DNA from: Calliopum simillimum
Lineage: Eukaryota; Arthropoda; Insecta; Diptera; Lauxaniidae
Direction of reading: 5' to 3'
Assembly: GCA_951812925.1 (NCBI GenBank)
Contig: OX638369.1
Coordinates: 23,279,329-23,343,328, forward strand
DNA length: 64,000 nt
Shown here: piece by piece, positions 24,291 to 35,137 of the stretch
Position numbering within the stretch: the stretch's first letter is position 1
How the letters are laid out: every line of letters starts with the position of its first letter
Notes under the pieces: generated by a model
The model's database searches: none
What the model was told of the DNA's origin: nothing
Seen by the model: only the letters and a program-made list of their open reading frames with translations
Position numbers and translations under genes: made by a program

Positions 24291-25946
24291 TTATTTTGAG
24301 TAAAAAGATAAGTCTCGTGTTAGCTTATATTCCAATTAGAAAAGAGCCTGCCATCCACAAAGTAATGTACGCATGCGTTTGATCCTTTTCTTTAAAAATA
24401 TTTCACATATTTGAAAATTTCATATCTTGAATATCCTCTATGACGATAGGTCTTTTATATTAATTTATTGTTATTGTTTTTATTGTTGCAACAATTGCTG
24501 TGCTGCTTTGTTGCTTATTGCCAATCAACTTTAAGGCCAGTAAACTAAACAGCTAAAGGATCAACCAAGCATGAAACAAAATAAAATGATAACAACAACA
24601 AAAACAACTACAAAAAGTTGAATTAAAATATGGACCCAGTATCTAACCATCAACCAACGAAGCAAGAAGGAACTAATCAAGCTTTGCAAACATCGAAATG
24701 GATGAATGCTTGAATGAATGAGTGAATGAATGTAAATTGGAATAAGCAGGCAGTATAATAGGATATAACCCTTTCAACCAATCCCCACATCCTTGGCTTA
24801 ACCAAAACAGAGAGCAGAAAAAAAAGGGATTTTCTCTTCAACATATTTTCAGTTTTAATTATGATTTTATGGATTTACTAAGTGGTTCCCAAGGATAAAA
24901 TTAACTGCCTTTACATTTTGTATCCGGAATTTGTGTTCCAAATCCCCTTTACCGTTTGCATGTTGTTGCTGTTTTTTGTTGTTGTTTTTGAATTTTGACT
25001 TTGGATTTCGAAAAGTTTTATTTGTATTTGAAGCAAGGTTTTCTATTAAGTTTTAAAACTAATTGTATCCATTCAGCAGGAAAGCAAAAGAGATAGCTTT
25101 GTATTGAAGTGAAACAGCAATGGATTTATAGGCCAGAAAGGGATTATTTGCTACAATTTGCTAATGCAAATTTATTGACTTTGAATGAGAAGAGTGGTTG
25201 TTGATGTTATTTGTGTTGCTACTTTTTTTTTGTTTTGCAATTAAAAGCTTTTAATGGCAGTGAGCAGCAACAATAATAACAACAATATCAGCCTAATGAA
25301 AAATTAATATTGGCATGACTTAAGTAGTTTTGGGAAGCTTTTGAAGCTTTTAATAAGAAGGGTCACAAAGCTAAAGGCTTTTAAGTTTAAGTTGCTTTTT
25401 AATATTTAAATATATGAAATAGTAATAGCTGTTGCTGTTGTTGTTTTTGTAATGAAAATTTTGTATAAATACAGCTTTAAACTAGGGAACTTTGTAGGCT
25501 TAAAATAAATATAAACAAATGTGGATTAAGACATGACATTTAATTAAATTCCTTATATGCCAATATATTGAACGATAGGGATTTGTTTAAGTAAATGTAT
25601 ATAAAATGAAACTAGTTATAAGTATTCTTTCATATATAAAGAGCTTTAGCTAGTCCTATGAAGCAAAAAATTTACTTTAATTTTCCTGCATCAATCTATG
25701 TGCATTTGAACTTACAATGTCCATTCAAATAAATATTCAAATGTCTAATTACTGTCAGAAAGCTGAAGTTTCGATTTTGATGTTTAAAATAGTCGTTTAA
25801 AGATCTTAGATTGGCACGAGTTGGCGTGTCAAAAGGTCATGAAAATTAGTTTTTTAGAAATAACTTCCATGCGACATATTTTAAAGAAAAATATTGGTGA
25901 ATAGTTTTGTAGCCTACAAAATTTAATACAAAAAGTTGCACATTTA
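24291..25946. other. Gene-free stretch
   Basis: TTGTTGCTG-like tracts near 24480, 24963 and 25430 and AAC-type runs near 24590 and 25270, but no supported gene. May be ordinary intron or intergenic sequence. Confidence 0.5.
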
Positions 25947-26583
25947 TTTTCTAGGCCTAGGCAACACTTATATCAATAGCTAAAATCTGGCCATAGTAAA
26001 GTCTGACATTTTTTAGCATAAACGTACTCACAATGTTTTGATGTACAAGTGCTATTTGTTCTGTTTACAGTGAGATAAGAAAATTAATTTTTCCGTTGAT
26101 AATTTAAGCGATTGATAAATTATGTGGTTTCCAACAAGAACAAACGTTTTTTTCAACTAAATAGTCATGCAAAATCAAATGTATTGAAGTGGAATTAATG
26201 TCCAAAGATGCTTCTATCTCACGATATATTTGGACGACCTTCATGAAGTTCGTCTTTGAGCGAGCGTCGGCTACGATTGAATTCATTAAACTAGTTTTTT
26301 ACATTGCTATAGGATGGTGCTTCATTGTTATACAAAGATTTAAGTTCATCGATGCATTCTTGTCGTGATAATCCACGTCGAAAGTTGTGAAAAATGATCG
26401 CACGAAAATGTTCACGAGTTAATTCCATTTTTTTGCCAAATTGATTTTTTCAAGTCACTGTAAACAACGCAAATGATGGTCGTACGTCAAAACGTTTTGA
26501 GTACGTTTATGCTAAAGATGTCAAACTTTATTATGGTATTGCCAGATTTTAGCTTTTGACATTAGTGTTGCCTAGGCCAGAAA
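25947..26583 (-). mobile_element. Internally deleted mariner with long inverted repeats
   Basis: About 85 bases at each end are inverted copies, sharing CCTAGGCAACACT, AGCTAAAATCTGG, GACAT..TTTAGCATAAACG and TACTCA. TA dinucleotides flank the most likely ends (25945-25946 and 26584-26585). At 637 bp it is about half a full mariner. Only the DNA-binding part of the transposase remains on the minus strand. Confidence 0.85.
26104..26428 (-). pseudogene. Mariner transposase N-terminal fragment
   Basis: The minus strand starts with an ATG at 26428 and MELTREHFRAIIFHNFRRG, a typical first helix-turn-helix of mariner transposases, followed by EAPSYSNVKN and FNEFNRSRRSLKDELHEGRP (linker with GRP hook). 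Then comes a second helix-turn-helix, YREIEASLDINSTSIHLILH. Ends at WKPHNLSIA, where the catalytic domain should begin; that domain and all DDE residues are deleted. Stops and a frameshift interrupt it, so it cannot make transposase but keeps ends that could be mobilised in trans. Confidence 0.85.
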
Positions 26584-26594
26584 TATATATAGCA

Positions 26595-26966
26595 GCCTAC
26601 GTAAGACATATCGTGATTCTTCAAAAAATGTTTAATTCAATATTGCGGGGCTCAAAACCATGTTTAAATTTAGAATTTTATATTTTAACTATTTAATATA
26701 GATACCTAACAAGAGTTTTTATACGAATAGCTTGAAAAAAAAAAACAATTCCAAATATTTTACTATGTAAAAAGTCATTCGCCTACGTAAGACATATCGT
26801 GATTCTTCAAAAAATGTTTAATTCAATATTGCGGGGCTCAAAACCATGTTTAAATTTAGAATTTTATATTTTAACTATTTAATATAGATACCTAACAAGA
26901 GTTTTTATACGAATAGCTTGAAAAAAAAAAACAATTCCAAATATTTTACTATGTAAAAAGTCATTC
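26595..26966 (+). repeat. Perfect 186 bp tandem duplication
   Basis: 26595-26780 and 26781-26966 appear identical base for base (begin GCCTACGTAAGACATATCG, end AAAAAGTCATTC). No coding content. It lies 11 bases from the end of the deleted mariner. Recent duplication or an assembly artefact. Confidence 0.93.
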
Positions 26967-27078
26967 TCCCTGCTGTCCCTAACAGCTTTTTAGTGCACTT
27001 AATTTGCCCCTTTCAAATATTACGTCATTTTCTAGAAAAAACTTTTATGGGTTGTTCGTATAAACTCATATTTCAGTT

Positions 27079-28813
27079 CGACGCATGATACGAAAAGTAG
27101 GATGATTCAATTCTCCTATGAAAAGTAGGTTTTCAAAAATTCTTAGACGAAAAGTAGGACGTTTCAAACTTATTTGGACGAAAACTAGGTTGTTTCATTA
27201 TATATGACGAAAACTAGGTTTCTTCGAAGTTTTGTGTATAAAAGTAGGACGTTTAAGTTTTTATGTCGAAAAATAGGATGTCTGAACATTTTGAACGAAA
27301 ACTAGGACGTTTCGATGTTTTGCAAGAAAGCTAGGTTGACGTTGATTCTTGCAGCATATTTTTGGTGAAAACTAGGGTGTTTCTTATTTTGTTACATCAA
27401 TTTCCTTATGTTAGTGAAATATTTATATCAGGTATAAGTTATTAAACGAAAGAACGATGAGAAACCATAACATCTATACATATAAAAATGAAATGGTGTC
27501 CGTATGTAGTTTATGAACGCGGAAACTGCAAGACCGATTTACATAATTTTTTTTTAAATTGTTTGGTATGGTCTTTAGAAGGTTGTTAAGGGGGTGGGAT
27601 GCCACTGAGGGAAACGGGGGTCGCACCCCCCATACGAAAAAAATACAAAAAATGCTATATCTCTACAGTTATATAAGTTATGATTATGAAAGTTGATGAA
27701 CTTATGGATAATGCACATATCTACCATTCACCATGCAAAACTTGGGGGATATTGGGTGTAGGAGAATTGCATCCACTTTTAAAAAAAAAAAAAATGCTAT
27801 ATTTCTTCACATATCGCAGATATCGTTATAAAACTTGGTACATACATGAATATTCTATCTACCATTTATTTTGAAAAACTTGGGCGGGGGGGTGAGAAGG
27901 GGGAGTTGCACCCTTCATACAAAAAATATATAAAATGCTATATCTCTGTACCTATGGGAGCTATGATTACAAAAGTTGATACATGGATATTTAAAAACCT
28001 TGGTGATTGGAAGAGAGGGACGATGGAGATGGATGGGACTTCGTACGTAAAGGCATCGGAAATAGGCGAATGAAGTCGCAGCCAGGCCAGCTATATCTAT
28101 ATATATAGAGGTAAACGAAATCGGTTCAGTCCCTTTCTATGCCTAAATTTCAACATATTCACTTGATTTTTTTTGCTGGAAAGGCTGTGAAGAGTAGCAG
28201 TTCATAGGATATTTTTTTAAGTGGGCGGTACCACGCCCCTTAATAGAAAAAACCTTCTCACGTCTAAGCCACCGCATCGATTTTATGAAATTTGTGATTG
28301 TTAGTTTGCTGTAGTTTTGTTTAGGCTAATCCACGTTTTATTTTAGCCATCTCCGCTGCTGTATGTTTAGTTCGAGCATCAAAACAATAAATATTTAAGC
28401 AGATTTGTTAATGACACAAGCGTTTTAGGTCATGCATAAACTAAAAAAAGCTCACAGGGAAGGCTAGGGTTCATTTAAATACATAAAATAAGTTAACAAA
28501 TTTTTATATGCGCTTATGATATAATTCACCCTTTTTTTTTGTCGTTCAATATGAAACATCCTATATTTCGTCTAAAAGTTTAACACAACCTATTTTTCGT
28601 AACAAATTATGAAACTTCCTACTTTTCGTAAAAAAGTTTGAAACGTCCTACTTTTCGTCCAAGAATGTAAAACATCCTATTTTTCATAAAAAAATATGAA
28701 ACATCATACTTTTTGTTAAAAATTATGAAACGTCCTAGTTTTCTTCTGAGAATATAAAACATCCTGCTTTTCATAGAAGAAATGAATCATCCTACTTTTC
28801 GTATCATGCGTCG
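27079..28813. mobile_element. Fold-back element with tandem-repeat arms (FB-C)
   Basis: The ends are inverted: CGACGCATGATACGAAAAG at 27079 and its complement ending at 28813. The left arm (to about 27375) has about ten units of a ~28 base repeat with core CGAAAAGTAGGA. The right arm (from about 28550) has about nine units of the complementary CCTACTTTTCG. This architecture, tandem subrepeats forming inverted arms, is that of classic Foldback-type elements. The centre holds a Helitron-like block and a GGGCGGTACCACGCCCC motif near 28223. No transposase is seen. Confidence 0.85.
27473..28095 (+). mobile_element. Helitron-like non-autonomous block inside FB-C
   Basis: Begins TCTATACATATAAAAATG and continues GGTGTCCGTATGTAG..GAACGCGG..CGATTT, the kind of 5' end common in insect Helitron-like elements, and ends near AGTCGCAGCCAGGCCAGCTA. 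Inside are three imperfect repeats of about 170 bases with GCTATATCTCT..TATGATTA..AAAGTTGAT. The CTAG end is not exact and no hairpin was confirmed, so the class is tentative. Confidence 0.4.
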
Positions 28814-29254
28814 AGTTATTGTTTTTCTGTGTTAACTCTTCAATTAAAATTTTTTTATATTAAATTGACAGTTGGACTTAGTTCTTAATCAGCTTTGTCA
28901 GTTTCGATAGTGAGTGCAAGTGGTTTTTTTTTAAAGTTTAAAAATTTTAGAAGGGTCGCAAGTATGTGTCATTCTCCCTGTTTTTTTTTCCATACATATT
29001 CTTTTATCTTTATATAATTACATCAATAAACAATTAGAGTGGCTATTCACCAGTTTCAACTTTTTTAAAATCATTTGCTATTTTCATTGTGATATTCTTG
29101 CTTTTGCAACATTTTATCACTCTCCCGTGTAGTGATTCTCCCGTCGAATTTACACCGGAAGAATCGTTCTCTAACAAGACATTGTTGTTTATTGGACAAT
29201 TCATTAGACTTGTTCAACTAATTTTCCTTGGGCTGTCCATAAGCCTCGCGACGC
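28814..29254. other. Gene-free stretch
   Basis: AT-rich with oligo-T at about 28926 and 28980. No supported feature. Confidence 0.5.
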
Positions 29255-29660
29255 TCCAACATACATTTTTAGGGTTGCCACCTGGTTATTTTCAAAAATT
29301 TTAATTATTTCTTACTTTGCTTAACTAAATTGAAACTTTTGGTTTCCAAAACGCTCAGATATACTTTTTTGAAATTTTACAAAACTTTTGGTGTTGCCAC
29401 GCGGTTTTTTGGTAGTTTTGCTTAAACAATTTATTTAAAAAATAAATAAACTTTTTAAAAATCCAACATAAATTTTTAGGGTTGCCACCTGAATATTTTC
29501 GAAAATCATGTTTGATTCTTTAATTTTTTTGACTAAATTGAATTTTTTTGTTTCAGAAGCGCTCAGATAAATTTTTTGAAAATTATAGAAAACTTTTGGT
29601 GTCGGCACCTGGTATTTTTGTTAGTTCTGCCTTAATAATATTTCAGATAGGTTGCCGTCA
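29255..29660 (+). repeat. Two-copy ~205 bp direct repeat
   Basis: TTTTTAGGGTTGCCACCTG occurs at about 29266 and 29475. Each is followed by AACTAAATTGAA or GACTAAATTGAA, CGCTCAGATA, and AACTTTTGGTGTTGCCAC or GGTGTCGGCACC, then a GGTAGTTTTGC-like end. Copies are moderately diverged. Non-coding. Confidence 0.75.
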
Positions 29661-30834
29661 AAAATTTAAATTCTGTCAAAAAAAGTAAGATATACAGAAA
29701 ATTTTCGAAAACAGCCATGTGGCAACCATTGAAGCTAATCTAAGTTTTTTAAAGATTTATTTAAGCGTTTTGAGATAAAAATTTTATTTTAATTTTTCAA
29801 TATATTGTTTAAGCGAAACTTTTTTTTTAAAAAAAAAAAAAAAAAAACTAACGTTTGGGAACCCTAAAAGTGTATATTCATTCAAAGGTTCCAGAAAATG
29901 AAGTCATTATATTCTAAGTATATCTTCAAATAATATAAAAAAATAGGTGGGGCGACACGTTTTGGTACATTTTTCGGAGATTCACCCATATCTTTTTGCA
30001 TATTTTTCTTCCACAATTTTTTTTAGTTTTTTTTTATTAAACTTCAAAAAAGGAAAAAGAAAAAAACAAAATTCACAAACATCAAATCCATATACACGAG
30101 TTATAACAACAAATACTTTTGCCCTCGGGCTTGAATTGTTATGTGGCAGTAGCAGCATCTCTTCATTCTACAACTCACTTTTGCTGCTACCGCAGCATGT
30201 TTATTGAAGTGAGCAAATGTCAAAGTTTGCACCGTATTTTACTTTATATGTATGTATGTGTGTGTCCTTTAAAGGACATTTACTTTTTTTGTTGGTGTTG
30301 TTGTTAGTTTTATTATTGTTAAGTATGTATGAGATTTTTCATTTTTTTTCTTTATGTGTTCTTTTTTCTTCTCTGGCACGTAAGGTCAGTCATTTGCACG
30401 TGTCTTGGTTTTTCCACACATTTAACTTGGCTGTCAAGATGCCATGCAGTGCAAAAGGTCCTCTATTTTTATTTCTCACATTTTCATTCTTTAAGTGCGG
30501 CGGTTTGTTGTTTCTTTTTGCATGTTATTCATCATATTTAAGTGTGTTGTGTGTGGTACATGCGCGTGTGTGTTTGGTTGGGTTGTCACTTATGTATGGT
30601 TGTTTGAGGGTGTACCATTTCCGAGTAGATATTAATGATTAAAAGTTCAATAACACAGTGATAAAATTACAGTTATATGATTCTAAGCAGCGATTTCCGC
30701 ACTTTGGAGCAGGATTTCTTAGAATCCTAAAATTATAGAAAAATACCAAGTTCAGATTCATAACTAAGTAGATGGTCGTCAACTCCATAATTAGCTTTAA
30801 AATTTTGGAATGAAAAATCATTGAAAGTATATAT
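29661..30834. other. Gene-free stretch with low-complexity frames
   Basis: Open frames at 30119-30642 are Phe/Cys/Leu-rich readings of TTT/TTG tracts without domain signatures. An 18-A run lies at 29829-29846. No supported gene. Confidence 0.45.
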
Positions 30835-31361
30835 GGGTAATTCTATTCTAACGCGTCAAATCATGTAATCGTCCACTAAAACACCAATATGAGGTTCTAA
30901 AATTATAGCAAAATTTTTTTTATATACATTTAAATAGCCTTTATAAGATCCACCACTTAGTATATCGCTTATTTTACATAGCTCTCGTGGAAAACCAAAA
31001 ATATGAGTAAAAAAGTAACTCCCCTGGCATTTTTATGATGAATATGACATTTTTATGATGAATATATTCATCATAAAAATGCCAGGGGAGTTACTTTTTT
31101 ACTCATTTTTATGATGAATATGGCATTTTTATGATGAATATATTCATCATAAAAATGCCAGGGGAGTTACTTTTTTACTCATATTTTTGGTTTTCCACGA
31201 GAGCTATGTAAAATAAGCGATATACTAAGTGGTGGATCTTATAAAGGCTATTTAAATGTATATAAAAAAAATGTTGCTATAATTTTAGAACCTCATATTG
31301 GTGTTTTAGTGGTGTTTTAGTGGACGATTACATGATTTGACGCGTTAGAATAGAATTACCC
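30835..31361. mobile_element. Fold-back element FB-D with a duplicated central palindrome
   Basis: Ends GGGTAATTCTATTCTAACGC and its complement GCGTTAGAATAGAATTACCC, flanked by ATATAT on both sides (probable target duplication). Arms of about 200 bases are nearly identical; the right arm has a 12-base local duplication (GTGTTTTAGTG twice). The centre contains a perfect 38 bp palindrome at 31122-31159 (half-site GGCATTTTTATGATGAATA) and a one-mismatch copy at 31046-31083, separated by arm-like GGGGAGTTAC..ACTC sequence. No coding capacity. Confidence 0.92.
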
Positions 31362-32807
31362 ATATATTTCCTTAAAAGAAATTCTTCAACTCTTGTCCAA
31401 CAAAAATTTTCTAAAACTATATATTGTTGCTGTATCAGCCAGCTAAAATAATTTTGCTTGTAGTGGAGTTGCCGCGCCCATTATCGATTTAGTTGAAAGT
31501 CTTCAAAACATGGAGTTTTAACATTTTATCTTATTTATAATTTGCAAGATCTACCCTAACAGGTGCCCATCCAGTGTTGATGATGTGTGAGTTCGTTCAA
31601 TCAAAAAAATATTTTGCCTGCTGACTGACTTGTTATCAACATGAAAAATGAGGTACCCAAAAAAAAAATGAAAGTTCTCATATTCATCTACATGCATACA
31701 CACATTTATGTATTTATACATAAAAACTCATGAGAACTCTACTGAAAACTTTTCTTTGATTTTTAAGAAACTAAAATTAATGATTTCCTATAAGTCAAAT
31801 TGAATGGTAAAAATTTTAAGTTGAAAGGTGTTGAAAATATTTTAATGTGTGTTGATGTGGGTTAAATTTGGGTTTCATGTAGTGCCAAAAATATATTTGT
31901 ATTATATTAAATTTGTTTTTGTGCGCGCTATATGACAAGTTCTTTGAAGTCTCTGCATAATAAAAATGAAAAGGATTAATTTAATTTTTTTTTTTATTTT
32001 ATGAAAAAATTCAAAATTGATAAGAATTGCTTTTACAGGCGAACAGTCAAAATGTTGAAGTTCTGCTTAATGAAAAAACAATTGACAGCATGATAAAAGT
32101 GTGCATTCATTGAATTAAAATCAGCAGCTATTGCCAAAATGTTCGATAGGGTAAGAGGAATTATGTTGTATATAGAAAAATAAATAAAAATATTTTGATT
32201 TTATTTGTAATATTATAATTTAGTAGGATATCATTCTATACATAAACTTTTTGTACAGTTTTTTTTATTTGTGAAACATTTTTTGAATTTTTTTCAATAT
32301 GAAACACAATGCATGTACAATTATTGCCCAGAGTACTTTATGCAGCACAGCAGTAAAATTATTTCACGGTGTTTTATTTAATGAGTACTTTGCTGTCGAT
32401 AAAAAAATGTAGGTAAATTAAATGTAAGCAATTTTTCCCACTTTTATTTTTATCCTTTGGTTTTTTGTTTTTAATTTGCATACTGACGTTATGACATCGA
32501 TATGACAACAATTTCCAGGCAATAAAGTTTCAACAGTAAAATATAAGGAAATAAAAAAGCGCAATAATATTTTCATTAATTTAATACATAAAAACTTTTT
32601 AACATAAAAAACAATTAAAAATTAAAAAAAAAAAAAAAATGCAATTTTATTGTACGTGAGCAAAGTAGGTTAAAATTAAATGTAAAAAATATTTAACGCT
32701 GTGTTGACAACATTGTGCGAGATCTGCCTTAATATTGTACTGAAAATAAAAAATATTCTATTACTTATAAATGTTTTTTTTTTTTTTTTCATATCAATGC
32801 ATTGATA
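31362..32807. other. Gene-free AT-rich stretch
   Basis: Oligo-A and oligo-T runs (31988, 32624, 32777) and no supported gene or element. Confidence 0.5.
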
Positions 32808-33669
32808 ACACAGGTTTACAAAAAAAAAATGTCATGGCGTTTTGACCAGACTATGTGTTTCCTAGGGACTTTGACGTTTTGAATCCAAATCCCGAGTCCG
32901 TTTTTTTCCAGAACGTCTGAGAAAAAATATTTCAAGGTCATATGATACTAATTTTTTATTATTGAATTCTTAGTCCTTAAAAAGAATATGTGATCAAAAA
33001 GGGTATCTCGCACCTAGTACCGGAGATAAAACCATCGGAAGATCCGGATATATCTTCTATGAAAACCGCTATAAGTTGGGTACCCGTGGATGGATTTGTA
33101 AAATATTGCCGTCATATGAAAGATATTTTGACAGCCTATAGAAATGGATTGAACAAATTTTCAATTGGATTCATAGTTTTCGATATATAAGCTTTTATGA
33201 AATTTTGTGAAATTTTTCAACTAAACCAACAAATAAATCAACTACACCAACAACAACAACAACAAAAGCAACATCAATAGCAACAACTATAAAATACCTT
33301 TCATATGACACCAATATTTTTCAAATCCATCCAGGGGTCCCCAACTTATAGCCGTTTTCATAGAAGATATATATTCTGATCTTCCGATGGCTATATCACC
33401 CAAACTAGGTCCGAGATACCCTTTTTGATTGCATATTCTTTTTAAAACATAAGAGCTCAATGATTAAAAATTAGTTTCAGAATCTTAGCGAATTTATCAC
33501 TAAACGACACATGAACCCTATTTTGACCTCCATATGACCTTGAAATCTTTTTCTCAGACGTTCTGAAAAAAAAACGGACCCGAGATTCAGATTCAGGATA
33601 TCAAAGTCCCTAGAAAACACATAGTTCGGTCAAAACGCCATGACATTTTTTGTTTTTGTAAACCTGTGT
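32808..33669. mobile_element. Fold-back element FB-E
   Basis: Ends ACACAGGTTTACAAAAA and its complement TTTGTAAACCTGTGT, flanked by ATA and AAT as at FB-A. The left arm 32808 to about 33137 pairs with about 33290-33669. Shared landmarks are GTCATGGCGTTTTGACC, CTAGGGACTTTGA, AACGTCTGAGAAAAA, AAAGGGTATCTCG and CTATAAGTTGGG. The right arm has about 55 extra bases near 33480-33535. The loop holds a short CAACAACAAC tract (33240-33290). A 66-codon frame in the left arm is not supported as a gene because it lies wholly in the repeat. Confidence 0.9.
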
Positions 33670-33744
33670 AATTTGATAATGCGCTGGCCACTTTTCGAAC
33701 TCAAATTCTAACGGCTGTTATTGTTTTTTTTTCCATTTGCCCAC

Positions 33745-35125
33745 CGTCAATTTGTTCATGCATTCATTTGTTCATTAGTTAATTTGTTCCTTTGTTCATT
33801 TGTTGATTTGTTTATTTGTTCATTTGTTCATTTGTTCATTTGTTCATTTGTTCATTTGTTCATTTGTTCATTTGTTCATTTGTTCATTTGTTCATTTGCT
33901 CATTTGTTCATTTGTTCATTTGTTCATTTGTTCATTTGTTCATTTGTTCATTTGTTCATTTGTTTATTTGTTCTTTTGTTCATTTGTTCATTTGTCCATT
34001 TGTTCATTTGTGCATTTGTCCATTTGTTCATTTGTTACTTTTTCCATTATTCATTTATCCATTTGTACATTTGACCATTTTTGTTTTTGTCCATTTGTCT
34101 ATTTGTCCGTTTGTCATTTTATCATTTTTTTTTTTGTTCATTTCTCCATTTTTCATCAGTTCATTGTTTATTGCTCCATCTTTACAATTGTTCATTTGTC
34201 TATCCTTTCATTTGTTCATTTATTCATTTGTCCATGTGTGCAATTGCTCATTTGTCCAAAGTTTTTGTTCATTTGTCTATTGTTCATTTGGAAATTTTTC
34301 CATTTCTGCCTTGTCCATTTGTCTATTTGCCCACTTATCAATTTATCTATTTTTGCGTTTGTCCATTGCTCATTTATCTATTTGCACATTTGTCCATTTG
34401 TTCATTTTTCCATTATTCATTTGCCCATTTGTCTATTTGTCCGTTTGTCGTTTTATCATTGTCCATTCTTCATTTGTCTATTTTTTTATTGTTCATTTTT
34501 CCATTGTTCATCTGTTCAATGTTCATTGTTCCATCTTTACAATTGTTCATTTGTCTATTCTTTCATTTGTTCAGTTATTCATTTGTTCATGTGTTCAACT
34601 GCTCATTTGTCCAAAGTTTTTTGTTTATTTGACCATTGTTCATTTGAAAATTTTTCCATTTCTGCATTGTCCATTTGTCTATTTGCCCACTTATTAATTT
34701 GTCTACTTTTTCGTTTGTCCATTGTTCTTTTATTTTTTTTCTCATTTTTTCATTTGTTCATTTGTTCATTTGTTCATTTGATCATTTGTTCATTTGTCCA
34801 TTTGTCAATTAACTACTGTCCATTTGTTCATTTTTTACAATTATCTGTTGTCAATCTGTCCATTTTTTCATTTGTTCATTTGTCCGTTAGCCCATTTGTT
34901 CATTTGTCGACTTTTCGATTTGTTTATTTGTTCATTTGTTCATTGTTCATGTAAACATTGTCAATTTGTTAATTTTTATAACTGTCCGTTGTTAATTTGT
35001 CCGTTGTCAATTTGTCCATTGTTCACTTGTTCATTTACCTATTCGTCCATTTGTTTATATGTCTATGCTTCATTTTTCCCATTGATCATTTGTTGAACTG
35101 TCCATTATTTATTGTTCATTGCCAT
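33745..35125 (+). repeat. 8 bp minisatellite TTCATTTG with open reading frames
   Basis: Between about 33790 and 33990 the unit TTCATTTG is nearly perfect. From 34000 rightward it decays into TCCATTTG, TCTATTTG and similar variants up to about 35125. Because 8 is not a multiple of 3 and the unit has no stop in any plus frame, all three frames read as repeats of FICSFVHL; the longest runs 384 codons (33800-34954). A higher-order duplication of about 345-370 bp is visible: about 34045-34350 and 34410-34700 share TTTGTCCGTTTGTC, TTACAATTGTTCATTTGTC and CATTTGTCCAAAGTTTTT in order. I do not regard it as a gene. Confidence 0.95.
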
Positions 35126-35137
35126 TAAGAATAAACT

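Noticed and set aside
30119..30642. Three overlapping Phe/Cys-rich frames
   Set aside because: Composition follows TTT/TTG tracts; three frames of one strand are open over the same bases.
33800..34954. 384-codon open frame (FICSFVHL repeats)
   Set aside because: It is a frame through an 8 bp minisatellite with all plus frames open; no gene-like composition or signals.
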